NCBI GenBank assembly: GCA_001460835.1
Contig: CYKH01001670.1
Coordinates: forward strand, 1-64,000
Origin: Bodo saltans
Taxonomy: Eukaryota > Euglenozoa > Kinetoplastea > Eubodonida > Bodonidae
DNA length: 64,000 bases
Direction: 5' to 3'
Part shown: piece after piece, positions 49,976-59,223 of the stretch
Numbering within the stretch: position 1 is the first letter of the stretch
Layout: every line of letters begins with the position of its first letter
The notes under the pieces: model-generated
The model's input: the letters and a program-made list of their open reading frames with translations, nothing else
Told to the model about the DNA's origin: nothing
Database searches by the model: none
Made by a program: the position numbers and the translations under genes

Positions 49976-51124
49976 ATGAAGCGAGCTCGCTCAACACTCG
50001 AGAATGATGATACGAATTCTGAAACACTAGGTCGTCGTGTTGAGGGTAGACCGAAGCACGACGAAGAGGGCGAACAGCCGTCTGCCGAACTCGATTCAAT
50101 TGAAGATTCATCGAGAAATGAGCCTGATACAGAATGTGACGCCTCTTTGGTGCCGCTAGAGGGCGATCATCATGCTGCAGTAGTAGTGCTCGAGAGCCTT
50201 GTAGCTCCAAGTGCGGACAATTGTAGCTACCAAGAACCGTCAGACGAACCTACAGCGGAGGTGGGAGCAGCAGTAGCAGCCGATGGTCACGATGCGTCAC
50301 CCCCGCTCTCCAGCGCAGAGGGATCGATGTCAGAGGCACCTACTGCATTATCATCAATTGGAGGTGGGAGTGAGGCAGGTGAGGCATCAGGGAGGAAGGC
50401 GATTCGGTCGAGAGGACTCAGCCGAACTATTTTAACACTTCAGCAATCTCACCTGTGGATGGGAGGAAAGGCTGTTCCTCAACTTGATATGGGCTTGGTC
50501 GACCCGAACACAAGGGTGACGCGGCGAATGGCCGCTGCAACAACCAAGCAGGCTGCCCCCGCCCCAGAAACTGCTGCAGGTGAAGAAGGAGCCAAGTCAG
50601 AGGAGAAACGCGGCGGTCCTCAGTCACCGAGCGCGCACTCTAGAGCCTCCTCGGTGGGGGGGACCGCACCTGCGAGTGGGCAAGCAGTTTCCAGAAACGA
50701 AGAGACCGCTGAAGGAGACCAAACAAAGTCGGTAAGAAGCAGCAAGTCAAAGAAACAAGCACCAGTGAATGAACGCCCTGACGTCAAGAACGAAGATGAA
50801 AAGCCAAAAGTCACTCGCTCTGCCAGAGTTGCCGCTGCTGCAGCTGCTTCTGCAGCCGCAGCCGCCTCACAGCCACCTGCAAGATGGAAAACATTTGAAG
50901 CACATGTCGACCACCAGCTGTTCGAATCTCTTCGCTTCGTCCATCAAATAAGTCGGAAAGCACCTGTGGCAAAAGAGGCGGATGTTATTGCATCATCTGC
51001 GCACTGCACGCCACGTCCGTTGGCGGTGTTTACAAACATGATGCTGATGTACGCACCAGATTCTCTCTTAGAAGCTGCTGGCGCAAAGAAGAAGCGTAGT
51101 ACGTCGGATCGAACTGTGTCATAG
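49976..51124 (+). CDS. Low-complexity acidic/alanine-rich protein, unknown
   Basis: The 382-residue product starts MKRARSTLEN. The first half is acidic and Ser/Ala/Glu-rich. A more conserved-looking patch near 140-185 (LSRTILTLQQSHLWMGG, then DPNTRVTRRM) is followed by Ser/Lys-rich sequence and an alanine run near 285. An ordered C-terminal stretch (about 310-370: WKTFEAHVDHQLFESLRFVHQ, AVFTNMMLMYAPDSLLEAA) precedes the basic tail KKKRS. Basic clusters at both ends suggest a nuclear protein. No family recognised. Confidence 0.6.
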   Translation: MKRARSTLENDDTNSETLGRRVEGRPKHDEEGEQPSAELDSIEDSSRNEPDTECDASLVPLEGDHHAAVVVLESLVAPSADNCSYQEPSDEPTAEVGAAVAADGHDASPPLSSAEGSMSEAPTALSSIGGGSEAGEASGRKAIRSRGLSRTILTLQQSHLWMGGKAVPQLDMGLVDPNTRVTRRMAAATTKQAAPAPETAAGEEGAKSEEKRGGPQSPSAHSRASSVGGTAPASGQAVSRNEETAEGDQTKSVRSSKSKKQAPVNERPDVKNEDEKPKVTRSARVAAAAAASAAAAASQPPARWKTFEAHVDHQLFESLRFVHQISRKAPVAKEADVIASSAHCTPRPLAVFTNMMLMYAPDSLLEAAGAKKKRSTSDRTVS

Positions 51125-51274
51125 ACTTCGGAACAACAAGCGCATTTTTTAACCTTTTAGATGGTGTTACTCTATGTCATTTAGTCAACTTCAAAGTTTT
51201 ACCCTCATGGTTTCATCAATTTAGAGATTAGAACTCACGTTCTTTTCCAACACAGAAAAGAGAGAATACACGAA

Positions 51275-52507
51275 ATGTCAGCTCCGATGTTTGCCACTGT
51301 CTCATTCGTCATCGATGCGAACGGGACAGAGACCCAAGAGACGTTCCGAGTTCCGATCGACAAGTCCACAACCGTTAGAGCATTAGGTAAGAGCGCTCTG
51401 CATCGGTACGTCCAGATGCAGAAAGTCAATACCTCCAACGCCATCTGTGAGATTTATGTTGGCTCTCAGCAAGTCAAGTTATTCCTCCACGATATCGTTG
51501 TGCATGTTGTCAACGTTGCAGAGGAGAAGGTGATCATGGTCGTGAAGGACAAACTTGCCCCTCAGCAGCAACCGTTGCCAAGAAGGTCCGAGTCGACAGA
51601 AATGATTCCCGCCAATCGCGCAGAAACCCAACCAGCAGCAATTCTATCCCGCTCATCGACGCAGGAAGTATCGAAAAGCCCCTCTCCAATGCTCACCTCT
51701 GATCAACAAATTGACATCATGTCGCGCATGCTTGCACGCCGCTCCAAGTCCCCAGCGCTTTCGCGTGTGCCCTCCGAAGTCCCGGTCAACACCCATCAGC
51801 ACTCAGCCATAAAGAAATCACACCACCAAAGCAGCGCGATGCCCGCCGCTGTTGCCATAGCATCGCCAGGCCCTATCCGTGACAGACGCTCACCTAAGAA
51901 GCGAACGCGTGGTGGTGACGAGGTGCTGACCCCTGAAGCAGCGAAGGTGACTCGTGTGGAGACCCTTTCGGCCGACGACCGATCCCAGTTCATTCAACAG
52001 AAATCACAGGAGGGCTGGGGTCCAGAGGCGTACAGAAACTTTGAAAGTAACTACACATCTGACCCCGATAAGCTTGGGCGTGAACTTCGCAAGCAGCGTG
52101 CTCTTCAAGCCAAGGCCATGCGTGGAGAGAAGGTTGACGCCATCGACTGTGACGCAGCCACCCAGCAACAACAAGCCTCCACCACCACCACCGCCACCGC
52201 CAATACTACGACGACCGTCCCCCGTCGCTTCGCAGCTCGCTCCCCACCGATTGCGCTGGATGAGACTCACGTTTCCAAAGCCCTCTTTGCTCAAGGGGAC
52301 TCGTCTACGTCTCCCATCATGATTCACCCAACGGACCCTATGGATTTGTCTCCGTCTGCACGCCCGTCAGGGTGGGGCATCAAGGCCAGCAAATTCTTCG
52401 ACGCCACCACATACCATGATGATCCTTCGAAGGCTAAGCTTGATCCCTCACTATTAAATGAGCCTGTTCGAGCTCGTCGCAGCACCCGTGGACCGTTGTT
52501 CGATTGA
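51275..52507 (+). CDS. Unknown protein with N-terminal ubiquitin-like region and Ser-Pro-rich nuclear tail
   Basis: The 410-residue protein has a compact N-terminal domain (about 5-90) alternating predicted strands around one helix, a pattern compatible with a ubiquitin-like fold. The rest is low in complexity with many Ser-Pro or Thr-Pro sites (SKSPSP, SKSPAL, DRRSPKK, LTPEAA, ARSPP, TSPIM, LSPSA), typical of proline-directed kinase targets. A basic stretch, RRSPKKRTR (about 208-216), could be a nuclear localisation signal. A short helical piece, REGWGPEAY-like at about 245-285, and a C-terminal FFDATTYHDDP motif stand out as possibly conserved. The ATG follows a predicted acceptor (tract 51239-51250, AG 51254-51255) by 20 bases. 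Confidence 0.6.
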   Translation: MSAPMFATVSFVIDANGTETQETFRVPIDKSTTVRALGKSALHRYVQMQKVNTSNAICEIYVGSQQVKLFLHDIVVHVVNVAEEKVIMVVKDKLAPQQQPLPRRSESTEMIPANRAETQPAAILSRSSTQEVSKSPSPMLTSDQQIDIMSRMLARRSKSPALSRVPSEVPVNTHQHSAIKKSHHQSSAMPAAVAIASPGPIRDRRSPKKRTRGGDEVLTPEAAKVTRVETLSADDRSQFIQQKSQEGWGPEAYRNFESNYTSDPDKLGRELRKQRALQAKAMRGEKVDAIDCDAATQQQQASTTTTATANTTTTVPRRFAARSPPIALDETHVSKALFAQGDSSTSPIMIHPTDPMDLSPSARPSGWGIKASKFFDATTYHDDPSKAKLDPSLLNEPVRARRSTRGPLFD

Positions 52508-53212
52508 TATCAAATTGAGCCCCCCTCGAATACAGATAAAGCGATGGGGAACGAAAATCAATAATACGACTCTCGCTTCCCCGTCGCCGATACAAAACAA
52601 TGAGAAAATGGAAAAAATACAGGAGTAAAAACAATACAGCAAATGAAAGACAGATGCAGACACTACATTCAAGACTCACCACCCCCATCCTTTTTTTTTA
52701 CATTACACTTCTACACGCACCACCACTAGACACGCACTTGCTAATCAGCAATCCTTTCGTTCGGATTCGGTTAGTTTGCGCGCGTGCCACAAATTTATTT
52801 CAAGCGTGATGAGTTCTTTTTTTTCACCCTTCGTTTCAAATAGACCTCACGGCTTCAACTCCTCTGGCCTTTGAACAACACTGTTGGCTGCGCGTTGCAC
52901 TCGAGGTTTTTCACATTGAGTCCGCTGCTCACAGATGTGCTTTCAATTACGCTCAGATTTCCTTGGATGCCAACAACATGCTTTGTATTTGGTTTGGGTT
53001 TGGTTACCTTCTACAAGCCAACACTCTAGATGTCTCACTCTTTCCCACACACACTTCTGTTTCTCAAAACACATTGATTTCTCGCGCATGCCTTTGCTCA
53101 TGTGGCTAAGGACATTGACTTTCATTGTCGTTCGTGTCTTTTCTCTTGGTTGGTGTTCATACACGTGTAGGAGGAACGAAATGCACTATAATTAGCATCA
53201 AACATCATCATC
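52508..53212. other. Long intergenic region with an upstream mini-ORF near its end
   Basis: 705 bases without a supported gene; short open frames lack features. A long pyrimidine-rich stretch (53128-53159) ends in TAG at 53168-53170, the predicted splice acceptor. Just after it, ATG CAC TAT AAT TAG (53181-53195) is a four-codon upstream ORF ahead of the ATG at 53213. A second possible acceptor AG at 53195-53196 would remove it. Confidence 0.5.
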
Positions 53213-55366
53213 ATGCAAATAAACATTGCGTTTGCTTCCATATTTCAAATTCCCAATGGTCTTCCCAGTGCTCTGGACGATGACAACTCGCACCACAACT
53301 TTGATCAACATATCGAGCCCCGTGACACTTTCGCCACCGCATCGCACTACCGGGGAACTACAGTGATTCCATTTTTTCCCAACCGAACCTCCTTCGAGGA
53401 TCTGTACTCCGGCTTAGAGTACCGACTCAACAAGTACTCACAGGTCCATGCAAATAAAAGCACAGCGCAATGTCGGCAGCGTGCTCAGCCTCATGCGAGT
53501 ACAGAAGGACATGCAGGCGGGACCATCATCGAAAACTGCCGCGATGATAAAGCCCCAGAAACTCTATCATCATCCGTTGCTCCACCACCGCTTGATCCGT
53601 TGTTCGACACGCATTGCCCCCACTGCAAAGGAGCCGCCACCGGTGATCATCTGTACCATCAGATCACTCCCGATGACAAGACGACAAAACAACTTCCCAT
53701 CCACGAAAACGATGTCAATCTTGAAGCAACGGAATATGATGCCACAAGCGAAGCAGTTGCCAGTGTTTCCATGTTCCCAGTGATATCCGTGATTTCAGTG
53801 AGACGGCGCCTGGCGCTGTCTGCAGATATTCCTGATGAGCGGCTCTTGAGAGACACGTATCAGCAGGCCGTCAAGCGTGGGGAGAAGGACCTGTGTAGGA
53901 CGCCGTACAGTTCGAAAAGCGATTTTTTGGTGATGCCACGGGATGCCCAGAGCATTCTCTCGGATGAAGTGATGCATTTCAACGTGTTCTTTCAGAGCCA
54001 TATGTTTGATGCGAGACAGCCATCATCGTCGTCTTCGTTGTTGGAGGAGCAAGGCTACAGCGTCAATCGCAACGATTGTCCTATTATCACTGCAAACGGG
54101 ATGACGCACCGATCCGCTAAATTTGGTGTTGATCACTGCCCGCAGTTTTTGAGTGATCCAAAGCCGGTGGAAGTGGTGGTGCGCGTCGCGTCGACGAAAC
54201 CTTCTTTACGGTTTCGATTTCCTGACATTTACACTGTGAGAGATTTGATGATTCGCTTAGAGCAGACGTGTGGTGGGCGAGTTGGTCGCATCGTCGACAC
54301 AGACACCGGTGCTGCAATTTTGCCGTGCGAGGTACTCGGGCACGTGGTGTGGAAGCTACGGAGCAGAATGGCTGCAGAGTGGTTCCCGTTTCCCTCGTTG
54401 GTGTCCTTGCTGCCACGAAACAACAGCGATGCTAATGGTGATGTAACGCAACCAAACTCAACACAACTTCTCACGCTCGAGTTTCTCCATGACGAATCTT
54501 TCGCCGATGACGGAGTTGACTTGAGTGGAGACACCGAGTTGGGCCTCCATGAGTACGGCCTACAGCCCAGAAGTGCGGTAGAGTTCGGCGGACAAGCAAC
54601 TGCACGCAAAAGGCCGAGGGATGATTCCTCCGTGGCCGTGTCACACCAACAGTGGGACCTTCACCACGGGAATGATAACGATGAACACAATGACAGTGAC
54701 AGTGACGATCAGAACGAAATCATTTACATGGACGATGAAGACAATTTCATCGATGGATCTTCCATCGGAGGTGACGACACAATCACCGTCAAAAGCAGCG
54801 TAGAAAACGCAGGTGAAAGCAGTGGTGTGAAAGTTGTCGATGACTTGGGAAGCAATGCGTCAACGTACCGCCTGTTCGCTCACTCATCGACCACTGGTCG
54901 TGCTGGTGTTGGTGCGGTGGGATCTCCAAACAATCGCAGCACTTCCCGCAAACTCGCAACGCATTCATCGCAACACAGAAGGCACAAGATTGACTACGAA
55001 ACGGGTGCCTCAGATGAAGGCGACGATGCTTCCATTCGCCTTTCAGAGTTTGGCGGACATGAGAGCGCTGCGGTGCGAGATTTATTGGATGATGATGAAG
55101 ACGAAGATGAGGGTGAGGACCACGGCACCCTGGACAATAACGGTGAGGAACCTCCACGCGGTAGAATGAACTCTCAGCGTCATCAGTGGATGACTTCCGC
55201 CGCACCTCTTCATCGAAGAGACGAACAGTACTTGGGCAGTGAGGATGAGGAAGGGGATGATGAGCACTCCGGCTCGTTCGTGACGATGACCCAACCTATA
55301 GAGTATGCCAAGATTCACATGTCGAGCCTTGGCGACGACGACGAGGACATTGACGACGACATGTAA
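53213..55366 (+). CDS. Large acidic low-complexity protein, unknown
   Basis: The 717-residue product has an N-terminal 70 residues that look ordered (MQINIAFASIFQIPNGLPS). A Cys/His pair CPHC lies near 140, and a middle domain at about 200-280 (from RRRLALSADIPDERLLRDTY) seems structured. A region at about 325-465 (VVVRVAS.., DIYTVRDLMIRLEQTCGG, LTLEFLHDESF, EYGLQPRSAVEFGG) has the rhythm of ubiquitin-like domains. A basic KRPRDD signal at about 468 is followed by long Asp/Glu/Ser-rich tracts to the end. The acidic tail and basic signal suggest a nuclear protein, perhaps chromatin- or transport-related (inference). No family recognised. Confidence 0.6.
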   Translation: MQINIAFASIFQIPNGLPSALDDDNSHHNFDQHIEPRDTFATASHYRGTTVIPFFPNRTSFEDLYSGLEYRLNKYSQVHANKSTAQCRQRAQPHASTEGHAGGTIIENCRDDKAPETLSSSVAPPPLDPLFDTHCPHCKGAATGDHLYHQITPDDKTTKQLPIHENDVNLEATEYDATSEAVASVSMFPVISVISVRRRLALSADIPDERLLRDTYQQAVKRGEKDLCRTPYSSKSDFLVMPRDAQSILSDEVMHFNVFFQSHMFDARQPSSSSSLLEEQGYSVNRNDCPIITANGMTHRSAKFGVDHCPQFLSDPKPVEVVVRVASTKPSLRFRFPDIYTVRDLMIRLEQTCGGRVGRIVDTDTGAAILPCEVLGHVVWKLRSRMAAEWFPFPSLVSLLPRNNSDANGDVTQPNSTQLLTLEFLHDESFADDGVDLSGDTELGLHEYGLQPRSAVEFGGQATARKRPRDDSSVAVSHQQWDLHHGNDNDEHNDSDSDDQNEIIYMDDEDNFIDGSSIGGDDTITVKSSVENAGESSGVKVVDDLGSNASTYRLFAHSSTTGRAGVGAVGSPNNRSTSRKLATHSSQHRRHKIDYETGASDEGDDASIRLSEFGGHESAAVRDLLDDDEDEDEGEDHGTLDNNGEEPPRGRMNSQRHQWMTSAAPLHRRDEQYLGSEDEEGDDEHSGSFVTMTQPIEYAKIHMSSLGDDDEDIDDDM

Positions 55367-55440
55367 CCTTTCTTTTTCTAGTTCAATTTTTAAGCTTATC
55401 CTCTAGTCTTAGGATCGATACTGTTCGCGCTGCATCTTTC

Positions 55441-55472
55441 TCACCTTTTCTTTTTCCTGTTGACACTCTTAG
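55441..55472 (+). promoter_or_regulatory. Predicted trans-splice acceptor for the MGC-start gene
   Basis: T/C tract at 55431-55460 with AG at 55471-55472. No ATG occurs between it and 55584, so the MGCGAS start is the first AUG of the mRNA. Confidence 0.5.
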
Positions 55473-55583
55473 AGAGATAGCATAAGCGAGAAGAAAAAAA
55501 AACTCATTTGCGCATAGCAAATTAGCAATCACGTGCTCTCCCAAGCATCGAAAAAATACCGTTTCGACGAATCGTGTCAAAAG

Positions 55584-56741
55584 ATGGGCTGCGGCGCATC
55601 ACATGACTCACCAACAGAGCAAGTGGACGAATCTGTAGAATTCTCTCACGCCTCGGTCATTCTTCAAGACCACCACACGGTACTTGTAGTAGTTCCTGCG
55701 CCTAATCATCGCACTCGACGAGATCACACGAATGAGTCCGTTGACAACACTACTTTTGATGATTACCGACATACTTCGATTCCCTACTCCAGGAAAATAT
55801 CGCAAGGCAGCGTCACAGATGGTTGCTACAACTTGAGCTCGTCTGAGAATCCTCAGCCTGAAGGAGTCACGCCAGCGCATGAGCCTTTGTGTCCAACTGG
55901 AGTCTCCTCGTCCATTCAACAGGTGCCGCGTCGAGAATCGATTGTGATCGGTGGCCGTGACAACAACAACAACACATCAGTATCAGCAACCACAAGCAGT
56001 GGTGATGATGAAGCGAAACTTCTGAGAAACCAACCAACAGAGTCTCGTGTTTCGTCTCGCACCAGTGAAAGCGTCGCTAGTCCGATCAAAGTGAAACCTC
56101 ATCCAAGCCTTCGCGAGCGTCTTAAGAAATCTGGAGGATCCGACTTTCAGAGCATCATTGCCCCAGACATGCTCATCGCGTTCCCTCCCGCTTCCCATTC
56201 GGCGTTGACTCGGGCCGTGAGCTCCGACGACGAAGATTACGGCGGTGGTGGTGGTGGTGGAATGCATCAACATCAAAACATGTTCTTCCACTCCATGGAC
56301 ACCATTCCTCCCCTTCGCTCCAGTGGCGTCGCAGGCATCTCCACAAGTTTGAGCGGCAGTCATACAGCAACTTATCCACCGCCTCATATGAGTGGATCAC
56401 CAACCCCGTCGAGGCGAGAGTCGACATCGTATGGAGATTACTTCTCTGCGCATCGAGGATCATCGTCTTCTGTAGCTGCTCCCTCAAGCCCACTTCGAGA
56501 AGGCCGAACTCGCACGATTCAATTTATTGGAGAAACACAATGCCTTCTTCGCAGTGAAATCTCCGAGGCCAGTGTCGGCGATATGCCTGAAGCGACACAC
56601 ACCTCCTGCCCTCCAGGAATATTAGCAGCCGAGACTTCATTTGGTGAAGAAATCGCCTCAACACACGTTTCATCAAGTCCTGGGTCGGCAACTTCTTTTG
56701 AGATCACTGCGAGGACAGCTGCAGTCACTGTGCGAACTTGA
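55584..56741 (+). CDS. Ser-rich protein with MGCGAS dual-acylation start
   Basis: Starting at ATG 55584 the protein has 385 residues and begins MGCGAS: Gly2 and Ser6 fit N-myristoylation, and Cys3 is a palmitoylation site. In kinetoplastids this MGC start places proteins such as calflagins in the flagellar or cell membrane, so membrane targeting is likely. The rest is Ser/Thr/Pro-rich and probably disordered, with a glycine run (about 226-231) and many possible phosphorylation sites. No calcium-binding or enzymatic motif is visible. The open frame reaches back to a GTG at 55533, but that is not a credible start. Confidence 0.65.
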   Translation: MGCGASHDSPTEQVDESVEFSHASVILQDHHTVLVVVPAPNHRTRRDHTNESVDNTTFDDYRHTSIPYSRKISQGSVTDGCYNLSSSENPQPEGVTPAHEPLCPTGVSSSIQQVPRRESIVIGGRDNNNNTSVSATTSSGDDEAKLLRNQPTESRVSSRTSESVASPIKVKPHPSLRERLKKSGGSDFQSIIAPDMLIAFPPASHSALTRAVSSDDEDYGGGGGGGMHQHQNMFFHSMDTIPPLRSSGVAGISTSLSGSHTATYPPPHMSGSPTPSRRESTSYGDYFSAHRGSSSSVAAPSSPLREGRTRTIQFIGETQCLLRSEISEASVGDMPEATHTSCPPGILAAETSFGEEIASTHVSSSPGSATSFEITARTAAVTVRT

Positions 56742-57737
56742 TACCGCTCTCAACAACAAAAACAACGATAATAGACATTGAGTTCAATTCAAAAGCATTG
56801 CATTGAAAAAAAGCATTCCCCCACAACACAAAGCCCAACGACGCTCGCCAGTAATGAAGGCACAGAGCAGTTTATTCAACTTAGATTCGCCCAACAGCTT
56901 GTTTTGTGTGTTCTTCGCTTCTTTTCTTGCTTCCACGACGTTATAGATATGTTGAATTTTTGGGTCGATAAGTGACCCGCCAAAGGGGGGAAAAACGGCT
57001 GCAGCCCTTCAGGTTTGCTTTTTTTTTATTATTATTCTAAATATGGATCCATTAACACGCATGTCGTCTGTGAATGCTGCGTCCCCCTCATCCCCTAAAG
57101 CACAGTGCTACTAGCTTCATTTTGTTGTGTGCGCGTGTGTTTTCTACTTTTTTTGTCAAATAGCTCAACCCCCCTATGGAGGCGCATGCGCGTGTTTTGC
57201 ATGTCTGCTCATCTTTTACAAGCCATTCCCCCAAAGTCCTTTATCTCTCTATCAAGGATCTCTTGTTGCGTTTGGTGCATCTCGCCGCGACCGGAGACTA
57301 TTTCTGTGTATTCGTTTGTTTTGTTTTTTATCGTCTTCACCATCTTATTGTCTCTCACCCCCGTGATGTTTGTTTTCTATCCTCTGGATGACTGCTAGAA
57401 AAATGCAGCCTGCAATGTAAGCTCCTCTGAACAAGGGGAAAAAAGAGGTGCGTTTTGGGGGTTTTTTGCAATATCAAAGGAAGCTCACTTGAAAATTGAA
57501 ATCTTCAAAGATTTTCAACACGACTTTCTTTGTAGGCTGGAAGTGGCCACTGTTGTTTTATGTTCGTCGCACCGTGGGTTTTTCTTTTATCATTTGTAGT
57601 TTAACCCTTCCTTTTTCTTCGTTCTTTGTGTGCCATGCCCCTCTCGGCGACGGATTGCCGGTACACCATTTTTAAAAATCGCACAGCAACGTCAAAAGAA
57701 TTCAAGCTGTAACTGCGCAAATACCTCGCTAACCCCA
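56742..57737. other. Longest intergenic region of the window
   Basis: Nearly 1 kb, strongly T/C-rich, with no supported gene. Three overlapping + strand open frames at 57105-57398 are translations of pyrimidine-rich sequence. A T/C tract at 57577-57628 is followed by AG at 57685-57686, a possible acceptor for the small gene at 57738. A 25-codon ATG frame (57635-57712) lies between them and would be an upstream ORF if the TAG at 57597-57599 is used instead. Confidence 0.5.
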
Positions 57738-57962
57738 ATGACGTTACGCCGTTCTGGGTTTATCCCCCTCCTCATCAACAACAACAGAACTTCCCTCAAC
57801 ACACAACGCATTGACTACAACAGTGTTTTAACTCCTCCCCGTCCAGTTCGTGTGCACTTCAACTGCGACTCGCACATAGTGTTTGAGAATGGGAAGCATC
57901 GTCGTCAATCGGTAAATGCGTCGTATGGGCTTGTTACTCCTGGCATCTCAACATCCAAATGA
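57738..57962 (+). CDS. Possible small protein (74 residues), unknown
   Basis: An ATG frame preceded by a good polypyrimidine tract and AG in an otherwise long gap. The N-terminus MTLRRSGFIPLL is basic and hydrophobic; the rest includes PPRPVRVHFNCDSHIVFENGKHRR. It lies 50 bases before the next start, a spacing tight but possible here. No homologue recognised; it could also be chance. Confidence 0.35.
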   Translation: MTLRRSGFIPLLINNNRTSLNTQRIDYNSVLTPPRPVRVHFNCDSHIVFENGKHRRQSVNASYGLVTPGISTSK

Positions 57963-58012
57963 TTCAATTCTTGTCATTCTTCCCAAAAAGCGTAAAAATA
58001 CTTTCCTGAGAA

Positions 58013-58354
58013 ATGCTCCGAAGCACGTTTTCATTGCTCGCTTATAACCGAAGAGCACGCCTGAAACCCGCGCAGCTTGCTAGTACTCTCCTCGACAAAG
58101 ACAAGATGTGGTGCAAATTCTGCCACCAAGTTGTTGAGAAAAAGCACTGGGAATCTCATCAACAAAAACGGCAGCATACGTCTGCTATCAACAATTTGCA
58201 CCGAATGAAAACTCTGTCACTCGATATGTGGGCAGCGCACCGGGGAGCACCTGTCAACGAAAGTAATGTTGATAGCGAGGAGAGCATTGGTCGTGAATTC
58301 CGAGAATTTAAGATGTCCCAACAGTTGCGTGAACGGCAACAAAACAGGAGGTGA
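58013..58354 (+). CDS. Small U1/matrin-type C2H2 zinc-finger protein, possible mitochondrial presequence
   Basis: The 113-residue protein carries one zinc finger, CKFC-x12-H-x5-H (about 34-55: CKFCHQVVEKKHWESHQQKRQH), of the type found in U1-C, matrin and other RNA-binding proteins, followed by a helical, basic tail. The first 20 residues (MLRSTFSLLAYNRRARLK) have Arg and Leu but no acidic residue, as expected for a mitochondrial targeting sequence. If translation began at the internal Met32, the finger would be N-terminal, as in U1-C. Predicted splice acceptor: tract 57963-57983, AG 57989-57990. Confidence 0.6.
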   Translation: MLRSTFSLLAYNRRARLKPAQLASTLLDKDKMWCKFCHQVVEKKHWESHQQKRQHTSAINNLHRMKTLSLDMWAAHRGAPVNESNVDSEESIGREFREFKMSQQLRERQQNRR

Positions 58355-58526
58355 TCTACTTTAGTTGGGTGGGGTCAGCAGTGTGCACGACTATCTTTCT
58401 TTGGTTGCAGTCAACGAAAATTATTTTTTTCGAACTCTTCGTACTTGTGACGCTCTTGCAGAAATTATTGTCAACGACACCCTCTGTTTGCATTGCCACA
58501 CTTGCAGCAGTTGAATTTTCAATAGA

Positions 58527-59057
58527 ATGGCGTCTCCAAGAGCGCCAAATATCCTCATCACTGGCACTCCAGCCACTGGCAAGACGTCCATGGCGCAGTT
58601 GATTGCGCAAGAGTTGCAACTTAAGCATATTGAAGTCGGCAAGGTCATCAAGGAGGAGCGTTTCTACACCTCATTCGATGAGGAACTTGACACTCGTATC
58701 ATCGAGGAAGACGACGAAGATAGATTGTTGGACTTCTTGGAGCCAAAAATGATGGAAGGCGGCGTCGTAGTGGACTATCACTCGTGTGAGTTCTTCCCCG
58801 AGCGCTGGTTTCAGATCGTCGTCGTGCTACGCACGTCAACCGAAGTGCTGTTTGAACGTTTGTCTGGGCGTGGGTATGGCGACGCCAAACGAGATGAAAA
58901 CATGGAGGCAGAAATCATTGGAGTTGTGGAGGAAGAAGCGCGATCATCGTATGGCGAAGACGTTGTCGTTTGCCGTGAGAATAATAATTTGGACGAAATG
59001 GCAGCGACCATTGACTTTGTCCGTGAACTTTATGAGCAGAAGTCCAACCACCAGTGA
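58527..59057 (+). CDS. AK6: Adenylate kinase 6 (Fap7/hCINAP type)
   Basis: A 176-residue AK6 with the P-loop GTPATGKTS (13-21), the family stretch GGVVVDYHSCEFFPERWFQIVVVLRT shared with human AK6 (GGVIVDYHGCDFFPERWF), and the lid-like GRGYGDAKRDENMEAE. Length matches the family (human 172). AK6 is a small nuclear NMP kinase/ATPase that works with Rps14 in final maturation of the 40S ribosomal subunit. The start ATG lies two bases after a possible acceptor TAG. Confidence 0.93.
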   Translation: MASPRAPNILITGTPATGKTSMAQLIAQELQLKHIEVGKVIKEERFYTSFDEELDTRIIEEDDEDRLLDFLEPKMMEGGVVVDYHSCEFFPERWFQIVVVLRTSTEVLFERLSGRGYGDAKRDENMEAEIIGVVEEEARSSYGEDVVVCRENNNLDEMAATIDFVRELYEQKSNHQ

Positions 59058-59179
59058 TTTTGATGGCATTTGTTAAGGATTCTCACCTTTGCGCCAGATC
59101 GATTAACATTTTCGAGTAACGACAGAAAACAAATTCTGAGTCACAATCGAATAAATACTGTGATCACTGTAACCGCATG

Positions 59180-59207
59180 TTTCTGCATTGTCGTCTCACA
59201 TTAACAG
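59180..59207 (+). promoter_or_regulatory. Predicted trans-splice acceptor for the alternating-repeat gene
   Basis: Short T/C-rich tract (59180-59198) with AG at 59206-59207, 17 bases before ATG 59224. It argues against the in-frame TTG at 59188 as a start. Confidence 0.4.
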
Positions 59208-59223
59208 TGCAACAAGAAACAAG

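Noticed and set aside
52935-53195. 86-codon frame in the 52.5-53.2 kb spacer
   Set aside because: Hydrophobic and Cys-rich translation of T/C-rich DNA, without features. It overlaps the predicted acceptor of the next gene.
57105-57398. Three overlapping + strand frames in pyrimidine-rich sequence, which look like membrane proteins
   Set aside because: Open in all three frames because the DNA is T/C-rich. Phe/Leu/Ser content follows from composition, and no frame has a convincing start.
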